NCBI GenBank assembly: GCA_017527075.1 | Contig: JAFXQM010000010.1 | Coordinates: 124,001-188,000 of the forward strand | DNA length: 64,000 bases | Reading direction: 5' to 3' | From: Selenomonadaceae bacterium | GTDB lineage: Bacteria > Bacillota > Negativicutes > Selenomonadales > Selenomonadaceae | Part shown: in pieces, positions 1 through 8,622 of the stretch | Position numbering within the stretch: position 1 is the first letter of the stretch | How the letters are laid out: each line of letters starts with the position of its first letter | The notes under the pieces: model-generated | What the model was told of the DNA's origin: nothing | The model's input: the letters and a program-made list of their open reading frames with translations, nothing else | Database searches by the model: none | Made by a program: the position numbers and the translations under genes

Positions 1-2046
1 CAGGAGCGCATGGCGGTTGTTCTCGGCGCGGGCGACGTGGAAAAATTTATCGCGCTGGCGGACGCGGAAAATCTTGAGGCTTACGTCGTCGCCGAGGTCA
101 CCGACAGCGGGCGGATGATTATGACTTGGCGCGGAAAAGAAATCGTCAGCATCAGCCGAAAATTTTTCGACACGAACGGAGTCAAACGCCATGTGAGCTG
201 TCAGGTGTCAGCTTTCAGCTTTCAGGAGGAGCAAAAAAATTTTTCGTGGCTTGAGAGTTTGCGGCGACTGAACGTTTCACTGCAGAAAGGATTGGTCGAG
301 CGATTTGATTCGACAATCGGGGCGGCGACGGTTTTAATGCCGTTCGGCGGAAAAAATCAGCTGACCCCCGCCGAAGGAATGGTCGCCAAGCTTCCGACGG
401 ACGGAGAGACCTCCACGGCCACGGCGATGACTTTCGGCTTCGACGCGGACATTTCGGAGCGCAGCCCCTTCCACGGCGCGATTGACGCGGTCACGAGTTC
501 GCTGGCGAAGTTGACGGCACTGGGCGCGGATTTCTCTTCGGCTTACCTGACGTTCCAAGAATATTTTGAGCGGCTGGGAGATTCGGCGGAGAAGTGGGGC
601 AAACCTCTGGCGGCATTGCTCGGCGCGTTCGTGGTGCAAAAAAATTTCGGCGTGGCGGCAATCGGCGGCAAGGATTCGATGAGCGGGACGTTTGAAAATC
701 TTCACGTGCCTCCGACGCTGGTGAGCTTCGCGGTGGCTGTCGTCGACGCGGCGAAAGTTATTTCCCCCGAATTCAAAGCGGCGGGTCACAAAGTTTATCT
801 CGTCGAGTGTCCGCGAGATGAGGACGGCGTCCCCGACTTCGACGCGCTGAATAAAAATTTTTCCAAGGTGCACGAATTAATTTGCGCGGGGAAAATTATT
901 TCGGCGATGAGTTTGCAGGCGGGCGGCATTGCCGAGGCTGTTTCAAAGATGGCAATCGGCAACGACATCGGATTCACCTTCTGCGCGGCTGAAAATCTTT
1001 ACGGGAAAAATTACGGGAGCTTGGTCGTCGAGGCGACGGACGATTTGGAATTCAAACTTTTGGGCGAAACAATTTCCGAGCCCGCGATAAATTTCGGCGA
1101 CGAAAAAATTTCTCTCGCCGACGTGAAAAAATCTTTGACCGAGCCGCTTGAAAAAATTTTCCCGACGAAAACCAAAACCGCCGCGCAGAAAATTTCCAAC
1201 GAACTTTATCGCGCGCCGAAAAAATTTTCCGCGAAGATTAAATTTGCCAAGCCGAAAATTTTCATTCCCGTCTTCCCCGGCACGAACTGCGAATATGACA
1301 GCGCAAAAGTTTGGCGGGCGGCGGGCGGCGTCCCCGATGTTTTTGTCGTGAGGAATCTGACACCTGCGGCGGTCGAGGAGAGTATCGCGGCGATGGCAAA
1401 AAAAATTCGCGCGGCGCAGATTATCATGATACCCGGCGGCTTCAGCGGCGGCGACGAACCCGACGGCTCAGGAAAATTTATCGCGGCGACGTTCCGTAAC
1501 CCGCGCCTGGCAGAAGAGATTATGAAACTCCTTCGCGAGCGCGACGGATTGATTTTGGGAATTTGCAACGGCTTTCAAGCTTTGATGAAACTCGGCTTGC
1601 TCCCTTACGGCGAGATTCGCGAGCTTGAGGAAGATTCGCCGACGCTCACGCACAACAGCCTCGGTCGCCACGTCAGCCAATATGTTCGCACGCGCGTCAC
1701 GAGCAATTTGTCTCCGTGGCTGAGGAAAAATTCTGTCGGCGACATTCACTCAATCCCCGTCTCTCACGGCGAAGGCAGATTCGTGGCGAGCGACGCTTGG
1801 CTGAAAAAACTTTCCGACGGCGGGCAAATCGCCACGCAATACGTTGACTTCGACGACGCGCCGACGAGTGAGCTGCCTTTCAACCCGAACGGGTCGGCGT
1901 GGGCTGTCGAGGGTATCACGAGCGCGGACGGAAAAATTTTCGGGAAGATGGGTCACTCCGAGCGAATCGGCAAGCACGTTGCAAAAAATATTTTCGGCGA
2001 TAAAGACCAAAAAATTTTTGCGGCGGGCGTCGAATACTTCAGCTGA
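1..2046 (+). CDS. purL: Phosphoribosylformylglycinamidine synthase, 5'-truncated by window edge
   Basis: Converts FGAR, glutamine and ATP to FGAM in purine synthesis. The frame is already open at base 1 (Q-E-R precede the first Met at 10), so the N-terminal part lies outside the window; about 681 codons are visible of a single-chain enzyme usually near 1,250 residues. The synthetase part shows FGGKNQLTPAEG and AIGGKDSMSGTF. From about residue 420 a fused glutamine amidotransferase domain follows, with VFPGTNCEYDSA, the nucleophilic Cys in GICNGFQALMK and SHGEGRF. Residues about 64-78 are encoded by repeated TCAGCTTTCAG-like units and look like an in-frame insertion. The stop codon directly abuts a tandem array. 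Confidence 0.95.
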   Translation, partial: QERMAVVLGAGDVEKFIALADAENLEAYVVAEVTDSGRMIMTWRGKEIVSISRKFFDTNGVKRHVSCQVSAFSFQEEQKNFSWLESLRRLNVSLQKGLVERFDSTIGAATVLMPFGGKNQLTPAEGMVAKLPTDGETSTATAMTFGFDADISERSPFHGAIDAVTSSLAKLTALGADFSSAYLTFQEYFERLGDSAEKWGKPLAALLGAFVVQKNFGVAAIGGKDSMSGTFENLHVPPTLVSFAVAVVDAAKVISPEFKAAGHKVYLVECPRDEDGVPDFDALNKNFSKVHELICAGKIISAMSLQAGGIAEAVSKMAIGNDIGFTFCAAENLYGKNYGSLVVEATDDLEFKLLGETISEPAINFGDEKISLADVKKSLTEPLEKIFPTKTKTAAQKISNELYRAPKKFSAKIKFAKPKIFIPVFPGTNCEYDSAKVWRAAGGVPDVFVVRNLTPAAVEESIAAMAKKIRAAQIIMIPGGFSGGDEPDGSGKFIAATFRNPRLAEEIMKLLRERDGLILGICNGFQALMKLGLLPYGEIRELEEDSPTLTHNSLGRHVSQYVRTRVTSNLSPWLRKNSVGDIHSIPVSHGEGRFVASDAWLKKLSDGGQIATQYVDFDDAPTSELPFNPNGSAWAVEGITSADGKIFGKMGHSERIGKHVAKNIFGDKDQKIFAAGVEYFS

Positions 2047-2231
2047 AAAATTTTGTCGACGCAGACTTCGCTGGCACGGCTAAAAAATTTCGGCGCAGAC
2101 TTCACGGGCACGGGCTGAAAAATTTCGGCGCAAACTTCACGGGCGCGGGCTGAAAAATTTCGGCGCAGACTTCACGGGCACGGCTGAAAAATTTCGGCGC
2201 AGACTTCACGGGCACGGACGGAAAAAATTTC
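2043..2231. repeat. Tandem array, about 5 copies of a 34-35 bp unit
   Basis: Starts at the purL stop codon. Each unit carries AAAAATTTCGGCGCAGACTT followed by CACGGGCACGG and CTG; the first and last copies are diverged. The array ends about 20 bp before the ribosome binding site of the next gene. It resembles the arrays at 20.9-21.6 kb and 56.7-57.0 kb in layout (an A/T tract followed by a GC-rich half), but not in exact sequence. Confidence 0.85.
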
Positions 2232-2264
2232 GACGAGGGCGATTAAATTTTTGGAGGACTTATC

Positions 2265-2999
2265 ATGAGCAAAAAATTTTTCGTGGCGAGTTGCGTCTTC
2301 ACGGAGGACAATCCCGCGCTCAGCCGCAAAGTTCAAGCTTACGTTCGCGAGCGGTTCAACTTGCCGATAATCCGCTGCTGCGTCGACAAGTACAAGGTCG
2401 CCGAGTTCGAGGCGCGCATGCCCGAAGATTATCGCGAGGAGTGGCGGGCGATTAAACACTTTGAAAAATTTCCGGCGGGGTCGACGATGGTTTCCATTTG
2501 TCACAACTGCTCGGCAATTTTCGAGGAGCGGCACCCCGAAATTTTTCGCGAATCGATTTGGGAATTGATTTTGTCCGACGAAAAATTTTCTTACCCGAAT
2601 CATCACGGCGAGGCGATAACGATTCAAGATTGCTGGCGGTCGAAAGAAAATCGCGCGGAGCAGGAAGCCGTTCGAGAAATTTTGCGGCGCATGAACTTTG
2701 AAGTCGTCGAGCTTGAGGAAAATCACGAGCGTACAAAATTTTGCGGCTACTCACTTTATCAGCCGCAGCCGCCGCGCAACCCCGCCCTTGCCCCGAAAAG
2801 ATTTCTCCACGGCGCGCAAGGTCTCTTCCGCGAGCACACCGCCGCGCAGAAAAAATTTTTGATGGAAGAGCACTGCGCGCAGATTCGGACGGAAAAAGTT
2901 GCGGCGTATTGTCATTACTGCTTGCGCGGATTAAAATTGGGCGGAGCCAAAGCATTTCACTTGGCTGAACTTTTATTCGAGGAAGGTGGACAAAATTAA
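2265..2999 (+). CDS. Cysteine-rich CCG-domain-like protein
   Basis: 244 residues, cytoplasmic, with no signal or membrane segment. Cysteines are grouped as ASCVFTEDNP, IRCCVDKY, SICHNCSAIF, DCWRS, KFCGYSLY and YCHYCLRG, recalling the CCG (cysteine-rich) domain of heterodisulfide-reductase-like iron-sulfur proteins. The exact role is not recognised; a redox or Fe-S function is an inference from the Cys pattern. A clear GGAGG lies before the ATG. The next gene starts inside its last five codons, so the two are probably translationally coupled. Confidence 0.6.
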   Translation: MSKKFFVASCVFTEDNPALSRKVQAYVRERFNLPIIRCCVDKYKVAEFEARMPEDYREEWRAIKHFEKFPAGSTMVSICHNCSAIFEERHPEIFRESIWELILSDEKFSYPNHHGEAITIQDCWRSKENRAEQEAVREILRRMNFEVVELEENHERTKFCGYSLYQPQPPRNPALAPKRFLHGAQGLFREHTAAQKKFLMEEHCAQIRTEKVAAYCHYCLRGLKLGGAKAFHLAELLFEEGGQN

Positions 3000-3909
3000 T
3001 CTGCAGAAACTGACTTGCAAGGACAAAGCGACGTTCGACAAATTTTTCGGCGCGCGTTACTGCGAGCATTCGGGGTATACGTTCACGAATTTTTTTATGT
3101 GGCGCAAGATGCGCGATTATCTTTGGGCGGTCGAGGACGACGTGCTTTACATTTTTTCCGAGAGCGCAGAAAATTTTTTGGCGTGGCAACCGATTGGCGC
3201 GCAGGAGAAAATGCAAGAGGCCATCACGAAAATTTTGCGCGTGGCGGAGGAAAATCGCGGCGACAGAAAATTTATGTTCGTGGTCGTGGAAAAAATTTTC
3301 GCCGAGGAGCTGGCGCGATATCCTCACGCGAAGTTCGACATCACAGCCGCGCGCGACCGATTCGATTACGTTTACCTGGCGCCGGACTTGATAAATCTTT
3401 CGGGCAGAAAATTTCACGGCAAGAAGAATCATCTCAACGCCTTCCGCAAAAAATATCCCGGCGCGGAGTACGTGCCGATAACTGAAGAAATTATTCCGAG
3501 GTGCCGCGCGGAGCTAAATGTCTGGGCGGAGACGCACAGGCGCGCGAATCCCGATAATCCGTTCATCTGTTACGAGCAAGCGGCGATTCATGAAATTTTT
3601 GACCACTTCGACGCGTTCAAGCTCAAGGGCGGCGCGATTCTGATTGACGGGAAAGTTGCGGCGTTCACGTTCGGCGAGCAACTCAACTCGGACACGGCGG
3701 TCATTCACGTGGAGAAGGCTGACCAAAATGTTCGCGGGATTTACGCGGCGATTAATCAAAATTTCGTCGAGCACGAGTGGTCGGAGATGATTTACATCAA
3801 CCGCGAGGAGGACATGGGCATTGACGGCTTGCGGCAAGCGAAAGAATCTTATCGCCCGATAAAAATGATTGAGAAGTTCAACGCGACACTCGCCGAAGAA
3901 AATTTTTGA
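2986..3909 (+). CDS. DUF2156 / phosphatidylglycerol lysyltransferase C-terminal-like (GNAT fold) protein
   Basis: 307 residues starting at GTG 2986, which has GAGGAAG just upstream and overlaps the preceding gene by 14 bp. The segment LINLSGRKFHGKKNHLNAF and the later GGAILIDGKVAAFTFGEQL plus DMGIDGLRQAKESY match the DUF2156 acyltransferase-like fold, related to the catalytic domain of MprF-type lipid aminoacylators. There are no membrane helices, so it is not a full MprF. The substrate is unknown; a transfer to a lipid or peptide is only suggested by the family. Confidence 0.7.
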   Translation: MDKINLQKLTCKDKATFDKFFGARYCEHSGYTFTNFFMWRKMRDYLWAVEDDVLYIFSESAENFLAWQPIGAQEKMQEAITKILRVAEENRGDRKFMFVVVEKIFAEELARYPHAKFDITAARDRFDYVYLAPDLINLSGRKFHGKKNHLNAFRKKYPGAEYVPITEEIIPRCRAELNVWAETHRRANPDNPFICYEQAAIHEIFDHFDAFKLKGGAILIDGKVAAFTFGEQLNSDTAVIHVEKADQNVRGIYAAINQNFVEHEWSEMIYINREEDMGIDGLRQAKESYRPIKMIEKFNATLAEENF

Positions 3910-3952
3910 GCAGCTGATAAATCGTTCGTGCCGTGTAAAGATTTTGCGTCAT

Positions 3953-3998
3953 CAAAAAAATCCGCGCAGGAAAAAATTTTGCGCGGAAATTTTTTTTA
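3953..3998. terminator. Bidirectional terminator between convergent genes
   Basis: Stem CCGCGCA (3962-3968) pairs with TGCGCGG (3980-3986); a run of A precedes it and a run of T follows, so it can serve both the plus gene ending at 3909 and the minus gene ending at 4024. Confidence 0.8.
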
Positions 3999-4023
3999 CA
4001 CGAGGCTTATCGGTTTACGTTTA

Positions 4024-5016
4024 TCAAAATGCTCCCGTCTTTATGTGCGGCACGTAAGGTGCCTCCAACTTTTTAATTGTCTCTTCGTCGAGCGTGATGT
4101 CGAGCGCGGAAACTGCCTCCTCAATGTGGCGGACGTTCGTGGTGCCGACAATCGGCGCGGTGATGAACGGCTTGCTGAGCATCCACGCCAATGAAGTTTG
4201 CGCCATCGAGTAACCGAGTTCCTTTGAAATTTTTTCGAGGTTGTCGACGACGATTTTGTCAACGTCATCCGTTTTGCTCCAAACCATGGGCGAAACTTCG
4301 TCGATAGAGTTGCGGGCGGTCTTCGTACCCCACGGGTGCGCGCAACGCCCTCCTGCCAGCGGCGACCACGGAACCACTGCCATTTTCCTGTCCATGCACA
4401 GCGGAAAAATTTCGCGCTCCTCTTCGCGGTAAATCAGATTGTATTGCGGCTGAAGCGAGACGAACTTTGTCCAGCCGTGACGCTCGGCGATATTCTGCAG
4501 GCGTTCGAGTTGCCAAGCAAAAATTGTCGACGCGCCGATATAACGAGCCTTTCCGCTCTTAACCACGTCGTGCAACGCCTCCATAATTTCTTCCGGGGGC
4601 GTGAGTGGGTCGAGGCGATGAATCTGATACACGTCGACGTAATCGAGTTGCAAGCGTTCCAAGCTGTGGTCAATCTCCGCCATGATATTTTTGCGCGAGA
4701 GCCCGCCGCCGTTCGGACGCCCCGGGCGCATTTCAAAGTTCACCTTCGTCGCCACGACAATTTCGTCGCGGTCGAGCCCGAAGTCTTTGATGTATCTGCC
4801 GGTGATTTCTTCGCTGGAGCCCATCTGGTAGACGTTCGCCGTGTCGAAGTAATTAATGCCGAGCTCAATCGCCCGCTTAAAAATTTCTTTGCCGTCTTCA
4901 TGAGTGCGTGCCCATGGGAAGACGCCGTTTTCTTTGCCGGGCTTGCCGAAACTCATCATGCCGAGGCAAATGCGCGAAACGTCCATGCCGGTGTTGCCGA
5001 ACTTAACGTACTTCAT
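4024..5016 (-). CDS. Aldo/keto reductase
   Basis: NAD(P)H-dependent reductase with a TIM-barrel fold, about 330 residues. The catalytic tetrad is visible: Asp in YFDTANVY, its Tyr, Lys in ATKV, and His in YQIHRLDP; the C-terminal coenzyme-binding region PIVGTTNVRHIEEA is intact. Two in-frame ATGs occur six bases apart; GGAGGG touches the first (5022) and stands six bases from the second (5016), so 5016 is preferred. It is the last gene of a minus-strand set with two flavodoxins, a DUF362 protein and an acetyltransferase. The substrate cannot be told from sequence. Confidence 0.9.
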   Translation of the reverse strand: MKYVKFGNTGMDVSRICLGMMSFGKPGKENGVFPWARTHEDGKEIFKRAIELGINYFDTANVYQMGSSEEITGRYIKDFGLDRDEIVVATKVNFEMRPGRPNGGGLSRKNIMAEIDHSLERLQLDYVDVYQIHRLDPLTPPEEIMEALHDVVKSGKARYIGASTIFAWQLERLQNIAERHGWTKFVSLQPQYNLIYREEEREIFPLCMDRKMAVVPWSPLAGGRCAHPWGTKTARNSIDEVSPMVWSKTDDVDKIVVDNLEKISKELGYSMAQTSLAWMLSKPFITAPIVGTTNVRHIEEAVSALDITLDEETIKKLEAPYVPHIKTGAF

Positions 5017-5049
5017 AAACATCCCTCCGAAAATTTTTTAGCCCGTAAC

Positions 5050-5610
5050 TCACTCAATGATTTTTATGACGCGCGCGGGATTGCCGACGGCGACGGCGTT
5101 GTCGGGAATATCCTTGGTGACGACAGAGCCCGTGCCGACAATCGCGTTCTCGCCAATCGTCACGCCGGGCAAAATGTTCACGCGCGCCCCAATCCACGCG
5201 TTCTTTTTGATGAGAATTTCTTTGGTCATGATGACGCGGATATTTTCCGGCTCGTGGTTCACGGTGAAGAGCCCGACTTCGGGACCGAACATCACGCCGT
5301 CCTCAACCGTAATCGTGCCGACGGACATGACAGTCAGCCCGTGGTTCGCGAAAACATTTTTGCCGAGAAAAATTCTGCAGGCGGCGTCGATTTGGAAAGG
5401 CGGCGTCAAAAAATTTGTCGCGTCGAAATTTCCGTTGAACAGCTCGCGCTCCAGCTCCCAAATTTTTTTCGTGTCGTCAGGGTCGGTGGAGTTAATCAGC
5501 CAACACAGATGACGGCAACGTTTAAATTCGCCGTGAGCCTCGCGCACATAATCTTCATCGTTAAGCACGTGGCAATGTTGACCCGCGCGCAACTTTTCAA
5601 AGACATTCAT
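5050..5610 (-). CDS. Maltose/galactoside O-acetyltransferase family protein (left-handed beta helix)
   Basis: 186 residues. An N-terminal Mac domain (residues about 1-60) precedes hexapeptide repeats ending in IGENAIVGTGSVVTKDIP and GNPARVIK; the catalytic His lies in LFTVNHEPE. This is the NodL/LacA/Maa type of acetyl-CoA-dependent sugar acetyltransferase. The ATG overlaps the stop of the upstream flavodoxin gene (TGATG), so the two are coupled. A GTG just upstream is in frame but poorly placed relative to the RBS. The acceptor sugar is unknown. Confidence 0.88.
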   Translation of the reverse strand: MNVFEKLRAGQHCHVLNDEDYVREAHGEFKRCRHLCWLINSTDPDDTKKIWELERELFNGNFDATNFLTPPFQIDAACRIFLGKNVFANHGLTVMSVGTITVEDGVMFGPEVGLFTVNHEPENIRVIMTKEILIKKNAWIGARVNILPGVTIGENAIVGTGSVVTKDIPDNAVAVGNPARVIKIIE

Positions 5611-6260
5611 CACTTATCAATTCCTTTCAACCAAGCGTCGACATCCTTTTGGACGGCGGGGAAATTTTCTTGCGCGCTCTTGCCGACGACCGCCAAGCCG
5701 TCGAGAACTTTTGCATTCGGGCACGCGTCTTTAATCTCGCGTTCGGAATTCGCCAGTCCGCTGCCGCCGTGTGTGCAGAACGGAATAATCGTCTTGCCGC
5801 TGAAGTCATTGGCTTCGAGGAAAGTCACGACGACTCTCGGCAGAGCACTCCACCAGATTGGAAAGCCAAGGAAAATCGTGTCGTATTGCGCGAGGCTGTC
5901 GATATTTTTTTCCAGGGCGGGGCGCGCGTTCGATTCGAGCTCCTGCTTGGCAATTTCCGTGCAAGGTTCGTAAGCGTCGGGGTAGGGCTGCGCGGGTTTA
6001 ATCTCAAAAGTGTCCGCGCCGGTTTTTTGCGCGATGTATTCGGCGACGATTTCCGTGTTGCCCTTGGTTATGTTGCCGACGGCGTATTCCTCACCCGTGC
6101 GCGAGAAGTAAACGACGAGAATTTTTTTATCGGCGGAAGAAGTCGGAGCGGGCGTTTGCTCGGCGGATTTTTTTTCGGGCGCGGGAGTTTTCTCTTGAGT
6201 CTCGCTGCCGCAGCCGCTGACCATCAAAATCATCAGCAGGAGCAGAAAAATTTTTTTCAT
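5610..6260 (-). CDS. Flavodoxin-domain lipoprotein
   Basis: 216 residues. A lipoprotein signal ends in the lipobox VSGC, followed by a Pro/Ala/Glu-rich linker (to about residue 45) and a flavodoxin fold: FMN phosphate loop YFSRTGEEYAVG, then FLGFPIWW and PFCTHGGSG typical of the Flavodoxin_4 family. Being membrane anchored outside the cytoplasm is unusual for a flavodoxin. It is a paralog of the Tat-signal flavodoxin at 7341-7943, and the DUF362 gene lies between the two, so the three probably act together in an envelope redox process. Confidence 0.88.
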   Translation of the reverse strand: MKKIFLLLLMILMVSGCGSETQEKTPAPEKKSAEQTPAPTSSADKKILVVYFSRTGEEYAVGNITKGNTEIVAEYIAQKTGADTFEIKPAQPYPDAYEPCTEIAKQELESNARPALEKNIDSLAQYDTIFLGFPIWWSALPRVVVTFLEANDFSGKTIIPFCTHGGSGLANSEREIKDACPNAKVLDGLAVVGKSAQENFPAVQKDVDAWLKGIDK

Positions 6261-6269
6261 GCCGTCACC

Positions 6270-7328
6270 TCAGTCGACGCTGATTAATTCGTATTGAGTG
6301 TTGCCCATTTTTAATTCAGCCATGGCGGAGAGCTGACGCAAGCCGTGACGTGATTCAATCCGCTCGCGCAAATCTTTTGAATCGCTCGCCGTCCAAACCA
6401 AATCGCAGCACGCCTGGTCAATCGCAAGGATGTCATTCGACGCGAGAATCCCGACGTCCGCCATGGTCGGCTCGGCAGCCGACGTGCCCGCGCAGTCGCA
6501 GTCGACACTCAGCCGCCGCATGACGTTGAGGAAGACAATCCGCTTGCCGAAGTAATCGCAGGTCGCCTTGCCGCTGTCCGCCATGAGCTCCATGAACTTT
6601 TCTTTGAGCGGCATCGTGCCGTCGAACCACACGGGACCGGGCGGAGGCATTTCGGGCAGATTGTATCCGTGAACCTGAACTTTGCCCGCTTGCCCGCTGG
6701 CCATGCCGATGGCGATATTTTTTAAGCTGCCGCCGAAGCCGCCCATGGCGTGTCCTTTGAAGTGAGTGAGCACGACGATTGAATCGTAATTGACGAGATT
6801 TTTTCCCATGGTGACTTCCTGCAAGTGGAAGCCGCCGCGAACAGGCAGATTGACTCCGCCGTCCTCGTCCATGATGTCGACGGGGCAAAACGTCCAGCCG
6901 TTCGTCCGAAGAGTTTCGCGGTGACCTTCCGTCGTGTAACGCGCGCCGTTGTAAAGAGTGTTCGTCTCGATGATGTTGGAGTCGGGCACTTGCGCTTGAA
7001 AAGCTTTGACCCATTCGCGCGGGATGATGTTCGGACCGTGCGGCTCGCCCGTGTGAAGTTTGATTCCGACTTTGCCGTAAATTTCTCCGTTAATCATGTT
7101 GTAAAGTTTGATGAGGTGAGCGGCGTCGAGTTTGTCCGTGAAAAAAACTTTCGCCGCCGTGCCCGAAAATTTTTGTCCGGTGACGTTCTTGGAGCCGACG
7201 ACGGGTGCCGCCTTGAGCTTGAGAATTTTTTTGCTCGGAGCCGCCTCGGCGACGTGAATGTGACCGACGGCCGCGCCCACTGCCGCGACGCCCGCCATTT
7301 TAAAAAGTTCTCTCCTGCTGATGTCCAT
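6270..7328 (-). CDS. Tat-exported DUF362 protein
   Basis: 352 residues. The N terminus ISRRELFKMAG followed by an Ala/Val-rich stretch is a twin-arginine signal. The body has DUF362 hallmarks: GIKLHTGEPHGPN, VVLTHFKGHAMGGFGGSLKN, DCDCAG and DILAIDQACCD. Family members are often linked to Fe-S or redox functions, but no ferredoxin domain is present here. AGGAGG precedes the ATG. It lies 10-12 bp from both flanking flavodoxin genes, a tight operon. The function is unknown; partnership with the exported flavodoxins is an inference from position. Confidence 0.85.
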   Translation of the reverse strand: MDISRRELFKMAGVAAVGAAVGHIHVAEAAPSKKILKLKAAPVVGSKNVTGQKFSGTAAKVFFTDKLDAAHLIKLYNMINGEIYGKVGIKLHTGEPHGPNIIPREWVKAFQAQVPDSNIIETNTLYNGARYTTEGHRETLRTNGWTFCPVDIMDEDGGVNLPVRGGFHLQEVTMGKNLVNYDSIVVLTHFKGHAMGGFGGSLKNIAIGMASGQAGKVQVHGYNLPEMPPPGPVWFDGTMPLKEKFMELMADSGKATCDYFGKRIVFLNVMRRLSVDCDCAGTSAAEPTMADVGILASNDILAIDQACCDLVWTASDSKDLRERIESRHGLRQLSAMAELKMGNTQYELISVD

Positions 7329-7340
7329 GATGACTCCTCC

Positions 7341-7943
7341 TTAAATTAATCCGAGCCGCTTGAGATTTTCGGCGACGATTGCTTCCGCCCGCGCGCGATT
7401 GTTCTGAGGGATTGAGCCGCGAACTTCAAAGCCCTGAAGAATTTTCGCCGTCGGACAAACGAGTGAAATATTTTGGTCGGTGCTCGACAAGCCGCTGCCT
7501 CCGTGCGTGCAGAACGGAACGATTTTTTTTCCGCCAAAGTCATTGCCCTCCAGGAAGGTATAAACGATTTGCGGGGCATCTCCGTACCACACAGGATAAC
7601 CAACGAAAATTATTTCGTAAGCGGAAACGTCGACGCCTCCGACGAACGGCGGGCGCGCTTTGGTTGCCTTCTCGCGGCTCGCAACTTTTTTGCAGTCCTC
7701 GTAACCGGCGGGGTAAGGAGTCACGGGTTTGAGCTCGAAGAGGTCGCTGCCGGTTTTCTGCGCGATGAACTCCGCGACAATTTCCGTGTTGCCCTTGGTG
7801 ATTTTGCCCAGCCCGTACTCTTCGCCCGTGCGCGAGAAGTAAACGACGAGAATTTTTTCGTTGGCGGCGGAAACTTTTCCGAACGAGAGCATGAGCCCCG
7901 CCGCTCCCGCGAGCTGCAAAAATTTTCTGCGCGTGATTTCCAT
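7341..7943 (-). CDS. Tat-exported flavodoxin
   Basis: 200 residues from ATG 7943, which has GGAGGG before it; an upstream in-frame ATG at 8078 would add a non-homologous leader and is rejected. The N terminus ITRRKFLQLAGAAG is a twin-arginine signal, so the protein is likely exported folded with FMN. Flavodoxin motifs VVYFSRTGEEYGLG, FVGYPVWYG and PFCTHGGSG are close to those of the lipoprotein paralog two genes downstream. It is the first gene of the operon running down to 4024. Confidence 0.88.
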   Translation of the reverse strand: MEITRRKFLQLAGAAGLMLSFGKVSAANEKILVVYFSRTGEEYGLGKITKGNTEIVAEFIAQKTGSDLFELKPVTPYPAGYEDCKKVASREKATKARPPFVGGVDVSAYEIIFVGYPVWYGDAPQIVYTFLEGNDFGGKKIVPFCTHGGSGLSSTDQNISLVCPTAKILQGFEVRGSIPQNNRARAEAIVAENLKRLGLI

Positions 7944-7973
7944 GTTAAACCCTCCAAAAATTTTTTCAAGGCG

Positions 7974-7979
7974 ATTATA
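7974..7979 (-). promoter_or_regulatory. Candidate -10 box for the flavodoxin operon
   Basis: TATAAT on the minus strand, about 30 bp upstream of the Tat-flavodoxin start, in the divergent spacer to lepB. No good -35 box is seen at 17 bp. Confidence 0.35.
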
Positions 7980-8097
7980 AAATTTTGAGCCGACTCCATG
8001 TAAATATTTCCCCGAAAAAAATTTTGCCGCAGGAAAATGGCGGCACGGGCAGAATAAAATTGCAATTATCAAAAGCAATTCGCGAGGAGAATTTTAT

Positions 8098-8622
8098 ATG
8101 AGTTCAGGCATTGGTCAGGAAATAAAAAGCTGGGTGATTTCAATCGTGTCGGCGATTGTTGTCGCGCTGCTGATTCGGACATTCATCGTGGAGCTTTACG
8201 TTGTCGACGGACCGAGCATGCAACCGACATTGCAGGACGGCGAGCGACTCGTCGTGAACAAATTCATTTATCATTGGCGCGACCCGCTCAAGGGCGAGGT
8301 CGTCATCTTCCGTTATCCGCGAGACCACACCCGCGATTTCATCAAGCGCGTGATTGCCGTCGGCGGAGACACGATTGAGATTAAGGACGGGCACGTTTAC
8401 GTGAACGACGCGCTTGTCAACGAAGATTACATTGCCGAGAAGACTCGCACGGAATATCCCAAGCAAACGGTGCCGAGCGGGACTCTTTTCGTTTGCGGAG
8501 ACAATCGGAGAAATTCTTTGGACTCACGCTTCCCCGACGTGGGCTTCGTGCCGCTGGAGCTCGTCAAAGGAAAAGCCGCGCTGATTTTCTGGCCGGTTGA
8601 TTACATCGCCGCCCTGCCATGA
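8098..8622 (+). CDS. lepB: Signal peptidase I
   Basis: 174 residues. Cleaves signal peptides of exported proteins at the outer face of the cytoplasmic membrane. One N-terminal membrane helix (about residues 10-30) leads into box B with catalytic Ser in GPSMQPTL; the catalytic Lys is in FIKRVIAVGGD; box E is CGDNRRNSLDSR. Length is typical of Firmicute SipS-type enzymes. GAGGAG precedes the ATG. The stop overlaps the start of the next gene (ATGA). Confidence 0.95.
   Translation: MSSGIGQEIKSWVISIVSAIVVALLIRTFIVELYVVDGPSMQPTLQDGERLVVNKFIYHWRDPLKGEVVIFRYPRDHTRDFIKRVIAVGGDTIEIKDGHVYVNDALVNEDYIAEKTRTEYPKQTVPSGTLFVCGDNRRNSLDSRFPDVGFVPLELVKGKAALIFWPVDYIAALP

Noticed and set aside
2452..3432. 326-codon open frame on the minus strand
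   Set aside because: Antisense to two well-supported coupled genes with RBS; composition is that of a shadow frame.
4336..5973. 545-codon open frame on the plus strand
   Set aside because: Lies opposite the aldo/keto reductase, acetyltransferase and flavodoxin genes; His/Arg/Val-rich with no family motif. An antisense artefact of codon bias.
7944..8078. N-terminal extension of the Tat flavodoxin
   Set aside because: The upstream start lacks an RBS, would bury the twin-arginine signal, and covers the operon promoter region.
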